A DNA stretch of 38,240 bases from NCBI GenBank assembly GCA_052387955.1, contig JBQTIQ010000076.1, forward strand, positions 1 to 38,240. Direction: 5' to 3'. The position numbers and the translations under genes were made by a program. Shown here one piece after another: positions 14,922 to 23,866 of the stretch. The stretch is from JBQTIQ01 sp052387955. GTDB lineage: Bacteria > Actinomycetota > Acidimicrobiia > Acidimicrobiales > JACDCH01. Below the pieces are notes generated by a model, which was not told the DNA's origin, searched no databases, and saw only the letters and a program-made list of their open reading frames with translations. Each line of letters opens with the position of its first letter. Within the stretch, counting starts at the first letter, position 1.

Positions 14922-17519
14922 GTGCCCGACGGAGACCTTTTCCGCCTGCCCCGTAGCGTCCGCCCTTCTCGCTACGAGGTGGTCCTCGAGCCCGATCTGG
15001 CAGCGGCCACGTTCACCGGCTCCGAGGCCGTCTCCGTCGAGGTGCACGAGACCGTCTCGGAGATCGTCCTCAACGCCGACGAACTCGAGATCGACGAGGC
15101 CTGGCTGGAGGCACCGGGAGGCGACCGGATCGAGGCCGAGGTGCGCATCGACGCCGCCGCCGAGCGGGCCTGGCTGACCCTCGACCGCACCGTCGAGCCC
15201 GGTGCCTACGTGTTGAGGGCCCGCTTCCGGGGGGCGCTGAACGACAAGTTGATCGGCTTCTACCGTTCGACGTTCACCGGCGACGACGGGACCGAGCACA
15301 CGATCGCGGTGACCCAGTTCGAGGCCACCCATGCCCGCAAAGCGTTCCCGTGCTGGGACGAGCCCGAGGCCAAAGCGGTCTTCGCGGTCACGCTGGTGGT
15401 GCCGGCCGCGCTCACCGCCCTGTCCAACTCCGCTCCCACCGCCACCGAGGAACTCGACGACGGCCGCCGGCGCATCACCTTCGCCGACACCATGAAGATG
15501 TCGACCTACCTGGTCGCGTTCGTGATCGGGCCGCTGGAGCTCACCGACGCCGTCCTCGCCGGCGGGGCACCGGTGCGCATCGCCTTCCCGCCCGGCAAGC
15601 AGGCGCTGACCGGATTCGCCCTCGAGAGCGCCGCCTTCGCCCTCGGCTTCTTCGCCGACTACTACGACATCGACTACCCGGGCGACAAGGTCGACCTCGT
15701 CGCCCTCCCCGACTTCGCCTTCGGGGCCATGGAGAACCTCGGCTGCATCACCGTCCGCGAGGTGCTGCTGCTGGTCGACCCGTCCCAGGCCACCCAGCCC
15801 GAGCTCCAGAACGTGGCCGACGTCATCCACCACGAGCTCGCCCACATGTGGTTCGGCGACCTGGTGACGATGCGGTGGTGGAACGGGATCTGGCTGAACG
15901 AGGCGTTCGCCACCTTCATGGAGATGAAGTGCACCGACGCCTTCCGCCCCGACTGGGACCGCTGGACCGGGTTCGGGTTGTCGCGCACGGCTGCCTTCGA
16001 TGTCGACGCCCTGGCCTCCACGCGGCCCATCGAGTTCGAGGTGGTTTCGCCCACCGACGCCGAGGGCATGTTCGACGTGCTCACCTACGAGAAGGGTGCC
16101 GCCGTCCTGCGGATGCTCGAGCAGTACCTCGGTGAGGACGCCTTCCGCGACGGCATCCGGCGCTATCTGTCCACCCATGCCTACGGCAACACCGAGACCA
16201 CCGACCTGTGGGACGCCATCGAGTCGGTCACCGGTGAGCCGGTGCGCCACATCGCCGACACCTGGATCTTCCAGGGCGGCTACCCGGTGATCGGCGCCGA
16301 GGTGCGGGGCACCCGTTTGGAGCTGCACCAGGAGCGCTTCGTGCTCACGGCCGCGGACGACGGTGACGGCACCGTGAGTGGCCCGCCGGCGCAGTGGGCG
16401 GTGCCGGTGCAGTTCCGCTACGGCCGCGGTGACCAGGTCACCCGTGGCCGGGTGCTGCTCGACGACGTCCGCCAGGATGTGCCCCTCGACTACGAGCCCG
16501 AATGGGTGCTGCTCGACGACGGCGGCAACGGCTTCTACCGGGTGCGCTACTCGAGCGCCCAGCTGTCGGGGCTCGGCCAGCGGCTGGACCAGCTCAGCCC
16601 GCTCGAGCGCTACTGCCTGGTCGACAACGCCTTTGCCGCGGTGCTTACCGGCTCGACGCCGGCAGCCGACTTCCTCGAGTTCGCCCGCAGCTTCGCCGAC
16701 GACACCGACCTGTCGGTGTGGCAGCGCCTGGCGGCGGCGCTGGGCGCGCTCGACCGTGTCGTGACCGGCGACGCCGGCGCCCGGTTCCAGGCCCTGGTCC
16801 GTGGCCTCGCCGGCCCCGCCCTGCACCGCATGGGCCCGGCCCCCGCTGAGGGCGAGAACGACCGTACCCGGGCCCGACGGGCGACGCTCTTCGAGCTGCT
16901 GGGCACCGTCGGTGACGACGACGACGTCCACGCCCGGGCCCGGCTCCTGCTGGCCCGCACCCAGTCCGAGCCCGGCGCCGTCGACCCGGCCATGGCGGCG
17001 GCGGCGGTGACGGTGGTGGCCGAGCGGGGCGGTGTTGAGGACTACGAGGCGTTCCTCGAACGCTCCCGGGCTGCCACCAACCCGCAGGAGGAGATGCGCT
17101 ACCTCTACGCCCTGGCCCGTTTCCGCGACCCGGTGGCCTTCGAGCGGATGCTGGAGCTCTCCGTGACCGAGGTGCGCAGCCAGAACGCCCCCTTCCTGCT
17201 GCGCCTGGCGCTGCTCAACCGGCACAACGGGGCCGTCGCCTGGTCGTTCCTGAGCCAGCGGTGGGCCGAGGTACTGGAACGGTTCCCGTCCAGCACGATC
17301 GTGCGCATGGCCGAGGGAGTGCGGGCCCTCGACGACCCGGCGTTGGCCGAGGAGGTCCACGCCTTCTTCGCCGAGCACCCGGTCCCCCAGGGCGCCCGGA
17401 CGCTCGACCAGCACCTCGAGAAGCTGGGGGTGAACGTCGCCTTCCGCCAGCGCGAGGCCCAGCGCCTGGCCGCCGCCCTCACCCGTCCCGACCCACTCGG
17501 CCCGGCCGAGCGCCGATAG
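14922..17519 (+). CDS. pepN: Aminopeptidase N, M1 family zinc metallopeptidase
   Basis: An 865-residue M1 aminopeptidase, the usual bacterial length. The N-terminal beta domain is followed by the catalytic domain with the substrate-binding motif GAMEN (268-272) and the zinc site HELAH (304-308) with Glu327, the HExxH-18-E pattern. The C-terminal half (about 450-865) is the helical ERAP1-like domain. There is no signal peptide, so it is cytoplasmic; it removes N-terminal residues from peptides in protein turnover. The start is a GTG at 14922 without an obvious ribosome binding site, just after repeat D copy 2. The lipoprotein peptidase gene follows 13 bp downstream, so the two are probably co-transcribed. 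Confidence 0.95.
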   Translation: MPDGDLFRLPRSVRPSRYEVVLEPDLAAATFTGSEAVSVEVHETVSEIVLNADELEIDEAWLEAPGGDRIEAEVRIDAAAERAWLTLDRTVEPGAYVLRARFRGALNDKLIGFYRSTFTGDDGTEHTIAVTQFEATHARKAFPCWDEPEAKAVFAVTLVVPAALTALSNSAPTATEELDDGRRRITFADTMKMSTYLVAFVIGPLELTDAVLAGGAPVRIAFPPGKQALTGFALESAAFALGFFADYYDIDYPGDKVDLVALPDFAFGAMENLGCITVREVLLLVDPSQATQPELQNVADVIHHELAHMWFGDLVTMRWWNGIWLNEAFATFMEMKCTDAFRPDWDRWTGFGLSRTAAFDVDALASTRPIEFEVVSPTDAEGMFDVLTYEKGAAVLRMLEQYLGEDAFRDGIRRYLSTHAYGNTETTDLWDAIESVTGEPVRHIADTWIFQGGYPVIGAEVRGTRLELHQERFVLTAADDGDGTVSGPPAQWAVPVQFRYGRGDQVTRGRVLLDDVRQDVPLDYEPEWVLLDDGGNGFYRVRYSSAQLSGLGQRLDQLSPLERYCLVDNAFAAVLTGSTPAADFLEFARSFADDTDLSVWQRLAAALGALDRVVTGDAGARFQALVRGLAGPALHRMGPAPAEGENDRTRARRATLFELLGTVGDDDDVHARARLLLARTQSEPGAVDPAMAAAAVTVVAERGGVEDYEAFLERSRAATNPQEEMRYLYALARFRDPVAFERMLELSVTEVRSQNAPFLLRLALLNRHNGAVAWSFLSQRWAEVLERFPSSTIVRMAEGVRALDDPALAEEVHAFFAEHPVPQGARTLDQHLEKLGVNVAFRQREAQRLAAALTRPDPLGPAERR

Positions 17520-17532
17520 GAGCGAGGCCACC

Positions 17533-19020
17533 ATGGCCACGCCGGGCTGGCCGCGGGTGCTGGCGCTCACACTGGCGGCCATGGTGGGCCTCGGGGCGTG
17601 CGGGGACAACGGTTCGAGCCGCCGGGCCCGGGAACGAGGCGGCGACGAGGTCGACCCGGCCACGGTCGGGTCGTTCACCGACGAGTCGATCACGCCGGGC
17701 AAGACCCGCTTCGACGACGACGACGATGACGAGGTGATCAAAGCGGCGGTGGTCGACGTGGAGGAGTTCTGGCAGGTGGAGTTCCCCCGGCTCTACGACC
17801 GGGAGTGGACCGACCTCGAGGGCGGGGCGTACCCCTACGGTCCGTCCGACCCGCCACCGGACTGCGGCCGAGACGGGACCCAGGATTACGCCGACGTCGA
17901 GAGCAACGCGTTCTACTGCGCCGCCGACGACTTCCTCGCCTGGGACACCGACGCGTTGACCAACCAGCTGCTCGACGAGTTCGGGCCTTTGACCCTGGCC
18001 ATCGTGGTCGCCCACGAGCTGGGCCACAAGGTCCAGAACGAGCACGGGATGCTGGACGACCCCCAGTACTCGACGTTCCTCACCGAACAGCAGGCCGACT
18101 GCTTCGCCGGGGCGTGGACCAGGTATGTGGCCGAAGGCGGCTCGAGCCGGTTCCGGGCCACCGACGCCGATCTCGACAACGCCCTCGGCGGCTTCCTGCA
18201 GATCCGCGACCCGCTCGGCACCGACTTCGGCACCGACCCCAACGCCCACGGCTCTGCCTTCCAGCGCATCGGCGCCTTCGAGGAGGGGCTGCGCCAGGGT
18301 GCGGCCCACTGCCAGGGCTACGAAGAGGAGGGCCGTTCGTTCATTCCCGAGGACTTCAACGACACGATCGACTTCCTCAACGAGGGCAACCTGCCCTACG
18401 CCCAGGTCGAGCCGCTGGTGGTGGCCAACCTCAACGCCTTCTGGAGCCGGGTCTTCGTCGGCGCCGGCGCCACCTGGGCCGAGCCCGCCATCGAGGCCTT
18501 CGATCCCGACGACGGCGTGCGCTGCGGGCCGCGCACCTTCAAGGGTGACGAGGCCATCGGCCTCGCCCTGTACTGCGAGGCCGAGGACAAGATGGCGTGG
18601 GACGAGCGGGACCTGATGCCGACCGTGTACGAGGTCGGCGACCTGGCCCAGGGCACGGTCATCGCCAACCTCTTCTCGGCCCGTGCCCAGCAGCTGGCCG
18701 GGCAGCCCACCGGGACGCTCGACGCCGTCCTGCAGGTCGACTGCCTCACGGGGACCTGGGTCGGGACCACCAAGTCGGGCGAGATCAACGAATCGCTGCC
18801 ACCCCAGGCCCAGTTGGTCCTGTCGCCCGGCGACCTCGACGAGGCGGTGGCCTCGCTCATCCAGTTCGGCCCCGAGACCGACTCGCCGTCCCCCGAGGGC
18901 GGCGCCGGCTTCCAACGCCTCGATGCGTTCCGGGCCGGGTTCTTCGCCGCCTACGAGAACGGCTACCAGGCCGGCTTCCGGGCCTGCGCCGAGGGCCAGG
19001 GGTCGCGCGCCGCGGACTGA
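17533..19020 (+). CDS. Putative neutral zinc metallopeptidase lipoprotein with a degenerate second copy of the domain
   Basis: A 495-residue exported protein. A lipoprotein signal ends at Cys23 (VGLGAC), so it is probably anchored to the outer face of the membrane. Residues about 70-280 form a neutral zinc-peptidase domain with HELGH at 161-165 and a third-ligand region at about 185-189 (EQQADCF). Residues about 320-485 repeat the same plan (YCEAEDKMAWDERDL like YCAADDFLAWDTDAL; VDCLTGTW like ADCFAGAW; GFQRLDAFRAG like AFQRIGAFEEG), but the HELGH position reads NLFSA (from Asn379), so the second copy cannot bind zinc this way. An AGGAG ribosome binding site overlaps the pepN stop. Substrate unknown. 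Confidence 0.85.
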   Translation: MATPGWPRVLALTLAAMVGLGACGDNGSSRRARERGGDEVDPATVGSFTDESITPGKTRFDDDDDDEVIKAAVVDVEEFWQVEFPRLYDREWTDLEGGAYPYGPSDPPPDCGRDGTQDYADVESNAFYCAADDFLAWDTDALTNQLLDEFGPLTLAIVVAHELGHKVQNEHGMLDDPQYSTFLTEQQADCFAGAWTRYVAEGGSSRFRATDADLDNALGGFLQIRDPLGTDFGTDPNAHGSAFQRIGAFEEGLRQGAAHCQGYEEEGRSFIPEDFNDTIDFLNEGNLPYAQVEPLVVANLNAFWSRVFVGAGATWAEPAIEAFDPDDGVRCGPRTFKGDEAIGLALYCEAEDKMAWDERDLMPTVYEVGDLAQGTVIANLFSARAQQLAGQPTGTLDAVLQVDCLTGTWVGTTKSGEINESLPPQAQLVLSPGDLDEAVASLIQFGPETDSPSPEGGAGFQRLDAFRAGFFAAYENGYQAGFRACAEGQGSRAAD

Positions 19021-19100
19021 GCCCGAGTGCGAGGACAAGGCGAACTTCGGACAAGATGACGGCCCGGCCGGGGGACGCCGGGACGTTCGGAGGGGGACAG

Positions 19101-19598
19101 ATGACGAGTGTCGGGCTGATGTTCGCGGGGGTGGCGCTGCTGGTGAACGGGCTGGCGCTGCTGGGACGGGTGGACGCCCGCAGCGTGGTGGCAGTCGACC
19201 TGCTGGTCGGCGGGCTCCAGCTCGGCATCGCCCTGACCGTAGGTTTCCAGGGCGAGAGCTTCGCCGCCTCCCAGACGCTGCTGTTCTCGTTCACGTACCT
19301 GTGGCTGGCCTACAACAGCCTCATGAAGGTGACCGACGCCCGGGCCTTCGGCTGGTACTGCCTCTTCGTCACCACCATCGCCGTCCCCACCAGCCTCGTC
19401 ACCTTCGACGACGGGGGGCCCTGGTTCGGGGTGTTCTGGCTCATCTGGGCGACCCTGTGGTTCCTGTTCTTCCTGCTGCTCGCCCTGGGCAAGGAGCGCC
19501 TGATGGCCATGACCGGCGCCTTCACCGTGTTCGTCGGCGTGGCCACCTGCATGGTCCCCGGCTTCCTCATCACCGCCGGCCGCTGGGACGGGATCTAG
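19101..19598 (+). CDS. AmiS/UreI family urea or amide channel
   Basis: A 165-residue, almost wholly hydrophobic protein with about six membrane segments, matching the AmiS/UreI family (SVGLMFAGVALLVNGLALLG at the N-terminus; FSFTYLWLAYNSLM; FGWYCLFV). Members conduct urea or short-chain amides across the cytoplasmic membrane. The ATG at 19101 has a strong ggaggggga ribosome binding site; longer readings translate the peptidase gene out of frame. The stop codon TAG lies within the CTAG that ends repeat A copy 2. Urea or amide uptake fits the nitrogen operon at 0.9-6.2 kb, but the two loci are 13 kb apart. Confidence 0.88.
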   Translation: MTSVGLMFAGVALLVNGLALLGRVDARSVVAVDLLVGGLQLGIALTVGFQGESFAASQTLLFSFTYLWLAYNSLMKVTDARAFGWYCLFVTTIAVPTSLVTFDDGGPWFGVFWLIWATLWFLFFLLLALGKERLMAMTGAFTVFVGVATCMVPGFLITAGRWDGI

Positions 19599-19722
19599 AT
19601 CTGCTCGGTCCCGAGAAGGCTTGACGTTGTGACAGGTTTCGGGACCGAGCAGATGCCGACCGAGCGACCGCCTGGGAGCCGGGCGGCGATGGGGGCCGGG
19701 GGGGGCGCAGCCCCCCAGCTAG
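19595..19722 (-). repeat. CTAG-bounded palindromic repeat family A, copy 2
   Basis: A 128-bp element, inverted relative to copy 1, with CTAG at 19595-19598 and 19719-19722. The long hairpin has arms atctgctcggtcccg and cgggaccgagcagat, a perfect 15-bp stem. It starts one base after the AmiS/UreI stop codon, which is itself part of the terminal CTAG. In this position the hairpin would lie at the very beginning of the 3' untranslated RNA. Confidence 0.87.
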
Positions 19723-19738
19723 GGTCGCCGTCACTCGC

Positions 19739-19874
19739 TCGCTTCGCTCGCTCCGTTCCGGCGAGTCAATGGCGCCCGCCTGCGGCGGGCTCGGACGCCT
19801 GCGGGGCGGCGAAGCCGCCCTCCGGCGGATATGCGGGGGTGCCCCCCGCACCCCCTGCGGCTGCGCCGTCCAGG
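19739..19874. repeat. Dispersed repeat family B, copy 2
   Basis: Inverted counterpart of 13395-13540, 16 bp from repeat A copy 2. Together these fill most of the 377-bp gap 19599-19975. In the remainder (about 19886-19965) one minus-strand frame reads VRPSGNVSLTIVGGRVWVVD, which looks protein-like but has no start or context; it may be the trace of a lost gene. Confidence 0.8.
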
Positions 19875-19975
19875 GCGCTCCCTGGGAAGCGGACGTCAAC
19901 GACCCAGACCCGACCGCCGACGATCGTCAGGCTGACGTTGCCGCTCGGTCGGACTCTGGCCGCCGTCAGGCGGGG

Positions 19976-22900
19976 TCACGCCGGGACCGAGTCGCCGGCG
20001 GTGAACGCGGTCCAGAGCTCGGCGTAGCGGCCGCCGCGGGCGAGGAGCTCGTCGTGGGTGCCGGCATCGGTCACCCGACCGTCGTCGACGACGACGATGC
20101 GGTCGGCGTTGCGGGCAGTCGGCAACCGGTGGGCGACGAGCACGGTGGTGCGGCCGCGGGCGACGGCGCTCATGGCCCGCTGGACCCGGGCCTCGGTGGC
20201 GAGGTCGAGGTTCGAGGTCGCTTCGTCGAGGATGAGGATGGCGGGGTCGACCAGCTGCGCCCGGGCGAGGGCGATGAGCTGGCGTTCGCCGCCCGAGAGG
20301 CTGCGGCCCCGCTCGGTGACCGGCTCGAGGTAGCCGAGCGGCAGCGAGGCGATGAAGTCGTGGGCGCCGACCGCCCGGGCGGCGGACTCGATCTCGGGGT
20401 CGGTGGCATCGGGGCGCCCGTAGGCGATGTTGCCCCGGATGGTGCCGGTGAACAGGAACGCCTCCTGGGGTACGACGCCGAGCCGGCGTCGAAAGGCGCC
20501 CAGGTCGAGGGTGCGCACGTCGTGGCCGTCGACGACCACCCGTCCCTCGGTCGGGTCGTAGAACCGGGCCAGCAGCTTGACCAGCGTCGACTTGCCGGCG
20601 CCGGTCTCGCCCACGAGCGCCACCGTCTCGCCCGCGGCGATGGCGAGGTCGACGCCGCTCAGCGCCGGTGGCCCGGCGGTGCCCGGGTACCGGAAGCCGA
20701 CGCCCTCGAAACGGACGTCACCCCGCAGCGCGCCGGGGACGATCGGCCTGGCCGGCGCCGGGGTGCCCGTCGGCGTCGCCATCAGCTCCTGCACCTTGGC
20801 CATCGACGCGCTGGCCTGCTGCCACGTGTCGAACACCTGCGACAGCTGCTGGATGGGCGAGAAGAACTGGTTGAGGTAGAGCATGAAGGCGATCACCACG
20901 CCGGCGGTGACGGTGCCGTCGCCGACCAGGGCGGCGGCCGTCCCCAGCACCACCGCCGAGCCGAGCTCCGACAGCAGCAGCACGAACGGGAAGTAGATCG
21001 AGATGAGCCGCTGGGCCTCGAGCCGGGCATCGAGGTAGTCGCCGTTGACGTCCCGGAAGCCGGCGATGTTGTGGCCCTCCCGGGCGTAGGCCTGGGCCAC
21101 CCGCACACCGGCCAGGCTCTCCTGGAGGTTGGCGTTGACGGCCGCGATCCGTTCGCGGGCGGCGTCGTAGGCCCGCCGCGCCCGCCGGCGGTACCACCAG
21201 GTGGCAACCACCAAGGGCGGCAGCATGGTGGCCGCGGCCAGGGCCAGCGGGGGTGACAGGACGATCAGGAACCCGAGCACGCCGACGCCGGTGAACCCGG
21301 CCACCACCGCGGTGACGAGGCCGGTCTGGAGCAGCTGGGACAGCGACTCCACGTCGGTGGTCATGCGGGTCATGATCCGCCCGCCGAGCTCGCGGTCGTA
21401 GTAGTCGAGCGACAACCGCTGGAGGTGGGCGAAGATGCGGACCCGCAGCGCGTAGAGCATCCGCTCGGCCGTGCGCCCGGTGACGAGCGTGTAGGCGCTG
21501 GTCACCATCCAGCCCGCTCCGGCGGCCACCACGAACAGCCCCGCCGAGGACCACAGCGCGGCGGCGTCGCCGGGGACCACGCCGTGGTCGATGCCCCGGC
21601 GCACCAGGTACGGGCCGAGCAGGGTCAGCAACGTGTCCACGACGACCAGGCCGAGCCCGAGAGCCAGGCCCCGGCGATAGGGCCTGACGAACGCCCGCAG
21701 GCCGAACGCCGCTTCCTGGGCCTCGGCCGACACGTCGATGCCGGCCTCGTCGTCCGCCGGCGGCAGCTTGTCCAGCGCGGCCAGCAGGGCCGGCGTCGCC
21801 GCCAGCGTGCCGTCGAGCGCGCCGTGCCCGCCGGGCCGGGCCGCCGGGGCCACCGTCACCGACGCCCGCGGGCCGGCGGCAGCCCGATCGTAGGGCCAAG
21901 CTGTGTTGATGGTCTGCTCCGGGCGTCGCTGCGCTCCTGCCTCCGCAGACGGTCGCCGGCGGTCTAGCGGCCGCGACGGCGACGGTCCGGTCGACTCGTC
22001 GACGATCTCCGGGCCGGGCACCGGCTCGTCCGCGGCCCGGTCCTGGAGGCCGTCGCAGGTGTCGCCGGGGCCAGCGAGGAGCTCGCGGTACAACGCCGAG
22101 CGGGCCAGCAGCTCCTCGTGGCCGCCCTCGTCGACCACCCGGCCGTGGTCGACGACGACGATGCGGTCGGCCAGGCGCAACGTCGAACGGCGGTGGGCGA
22201 CGAGCAGCGTCGTCCGCCCCCGCATGAGCCGGCGCAGGGTGGCGTGGATCTCCTCCTCGGTGCCGGCGTCGATCGACGAGGTGGCGTCGTCGAGCACCAG
22301 CACCTGGGGGTCGGTGAGGATTGCCCGGGCCAGCGCCACCCGCTGGCGCTGGCCCCCCGACAGCGTCAGGCCCCGTTCGCCGACGACGGTGGCGTAGCCC
22401 TCGGGGAGCGCCCGGACGAACCCGTCGGCCTCGGCGGCCCGGGCCGCCGCCTCCACTTGGGCGTCGGTGGCGTCGGGCCGGCCGTAGGCGATGTTGGCCC
22501 GCACCGAGTCCGAGAACAGGAACGTCTCCTCGAACACGACACCGACCTGGCGGCGCAGGGAGTCGAGCGTGACCGTGCGGACGTCGATCCCGTCGATGAG
22601 AACGGAACCGGAGGAGGCGTCGTAGAAACGGGGGACGAGCAGGGACACCGTGGACTTGCCCGACCCGCTCGCCCCCACCAAGGCCACCGTCTCACCGGGG
22701 CGGACATGCAGCGAGAAGCCGTCGAGCACCGGTTCGCTGCGGGTGTAGCCGAAGCCGACGTCGTCGAAGCGCAGGTCTCCCGCCGAGGGCGCCAGCTCCG
22801 ATGCCCCCGGCTGGTCCCGCAGGACCGGGTTGGCGTCGAGGACGTCGAGGATCCGTTCGGCTCCGGCCCGGGCCTGTTGGCCAACGGCCACAAAGGCGGC

Positions 22901-23839
22901 GAACATCCGCACCGGGGCCACGATCTGGACCAGGTAGGCCGAGAAAGCGAGGAACGTACCGAGGCTGATACGGCCTTCGAGGGCGAGCCACCCGCCGAAA
23001 CCGAGCACGGCCGCCTGTGACAGCACCGGGATCGCCTGCAGCGCCGGGGTGTAGCGGGCCTGGAGCCTGACCAGCCGGGCGCGGGAGCGATAGAGGTCCC
23101 CGGCGGTGTCGGCGAGGTTGGCGAGCTCCCGGTCCTCCTGCCCGAAGCCCTTCACCACCCGCACCCCGGTGACGGCCTCGTCGACAACGCCGGCCACCTC
23201 GGCCGCCCGCTGCTGGGCGTCCCACGACGCCGGGAAGATCGTCGCCCGCAGTTGTAGGGCGACCGCCGCCAGCGCCGGGACGGCGACCAGGGCCACCAGC
23301 GTGAGGGGCGGCGAGAGCACGACCATGACCACCAGCGCCACCACCACCAGCACGGCGTTCCCGATCAGCAGCGGCAGGAACGCCAACAGGGTCTGGATCA
23401 AGGTCACGTCGGTCGACGCCCTCGACACCAGCTGACCGGTCTGGAGCTCGTCGTGGCTGGCGAAGTCGAGGCGCTGGAGGCGCTCGAACACGGCGTTGCG
23501 CAGGTCGTACTGGACGTCGAGGCTGACCCGGCCGCCGACCAGCCGGCGCAGATAGGCGGACCCGAAGCCGACCATTCCGGCCGCCACCAGCACCGCCAGC
23601 CACGGCCACACCGCCCGGCGCTGGGCCACGATGACGTCGTCGACGATGACCTTCTGGGCCACCGGCACGAGGGCGGTGACCGCCTGGCCGAGGACCGACA
23701 CCCCGACCGCGATGGCCACGTTGCGACGGTGCGCCATGACGAACGGCATCATCCGCCGCACCCATCCGCCCGCCTCGGGCGGTGCCGGCTCGGGCGTGGG
23801 CCGGTCGAGGGCGGGACGGCCCACCAACCGGCCCATCAT
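19976..23839 (-). CDS. Fused tandem ABC exporter (TMD-NBD-TMD-NBD)
   Basis: A 1287-residue protein made of two complete ABC half-exporters in one chain. First half: a six-helix membrane domain (about 30-330), Walker A GASGSGKST near 392, signature LSGGQRQ near 492, Walker B and D-loop VLVLDDATSSID. Second half: a membrane domain (about 700-1010), Walker A GETGAGKST near 1078, signature LSGGERQ near 1177, ILILDEATSNLD. Both sites look intact; the glutamate after Walker B is Asp in the first NBD and Glu in the second, so the halves are asymmetric. The linker (about 590-690) is low-complexity and contains a copy of dispersed repeat C in frame, suggesting that two genes were joined or that the linker grew by repeat insertion. 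Probable lipid or drug exporter; substrate unknown. Confidence 0.9.
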   Translation of the reverse strand: MMGRLVGRPALDRPTPEPAPPEAGGWVRRMMPFVMAHRRNVAIAVGVSVLGQAVTALVPVAQKVIVDDVIVAQRRAVWPWLAVLVAAGMVGFGSAYLRRLVGGRVSLDVQYDLRNAVFERLQRLDFASHDELQTGQLVSRASTDVTLIQTLLAFLPLLIGNAVLVVVALVVMVVLSPPLTLVALVAVPALAAVALQLRATIFPASWDAQQRAAEVAGVVDEAVTGVRVVKGFGQEDRELANLADTAGDLYRSRARLVRLQARYTPALQAIPVLSQAAVLGFGGWLALEGRISLGTFLAFSAYLVQIVAPVRMFAAFVAVGQQARAGAERILDVLDANPVLRDQPGASELAPSAGDLRFDDVGFGYTRSEPVLDGFSLHVRPGETVALVGASGSGKSTVSLLVPRFYDASSGSVLIDGIDVRTVTLDSLRRQVGVVFEETFLFSDSVRANIAYGRPDATDAQVEAAARAAEADGFVRALPEGYATVVGERGLTLSGGQRQRVALARAILTDPQVLVLDDATSSIDAGTEEEIHATLRRLMRGRTTLLVAHRRSTLRLADRIVVVDHGRVVDEGGHEELLARSALYRELLAGPGDTCDGLQDRAADEPVPGPEIVDESTGPSPSRPLDRRRPSAEAGAQRRPEQTINTAWPYDRAAAGPRASVTVAPAARPGGHGALDGTLAATPALLAALDKLPPADDEAGIDVSAEAQEAAFGLRAFVRPYRRGLALGLGLVVVDTLLTLLGPYLVRRGIDHGVVPGDAAALWSSAGLFVVAAGAGWMVTSAYTLVTGRTAERMLYALRVRIFAHLQRLSLDYYDRELGGRIMTRMTTDVESLSQLLQTGLVTAVVAGFTGVGVLGFLIVLSPPLALAAATMLPPLVVATWWYRRRARRAYDAARERIAAVNANLQESLAGVRVAQAYAREGHNIAGFRDVNGDYLDARLEAQRLISIYFPFVLLLSELGSAVVLGTAAALVGDGTVTAGVVIAFMLYLNQFFSPIQQLSQVFDTWQQASASMAKVQELMATPTGTPAPARPIVPGALRGDVRFEGVGFRYPGTAGPPALSGVDLAIAAGETVALVGETGAGKSTLVKLLARFYDPTEGRVVVDGHDVRTLDLGAFRRRLGVVPQEAFLFTGTIRGNIAYGRPDATDPEIESAARAVGAHDFIASLPLGYLEPVTERGRSLSGGERQLIALARAQLVDPAILILDEATSNLDLATEARVQRAMSAVARGRTTVLVAHRLPTARNADRIVVVDDGRVTDAGTHDELLARGGRYAELWTAFTAGDSVPA
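21910..21962. repeat. Dispersed repeat family C, copy 2, inside the ABC exporter gene
   Basis: The reverse complement matches 11434-11486 with about five or six mismatches over 53 bp. Here it is translated in frame as part of the linker (RRRPSAEAGAQRRPEQT) between the two half-exporters. A CTAG lies immediately beyond its end, at 21964-21967. Confidence 0.75.
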
Positions 23840-23866
23840 GACGAGCAGCCGCCGACAGCCGGCCTT

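Noticed and set aside
14907..17741. 944-codon minus-strand frame opposite pepN
   Set aside because: Antisense shadow: codons mirror the high-GC third positions of pepN, with Gly/Val/Glu/His-rich text and no family motif, while the plus-strand frame has a complete M1 active site.
19886..19965. Protein-like minus-strand fragment VRPSGNVSLTIVGGRVWVVD
   Set aside because: No start codon, ribosome binding site or continuation; it runs into repeat B. Could be a gene relic but not supported as a feature.
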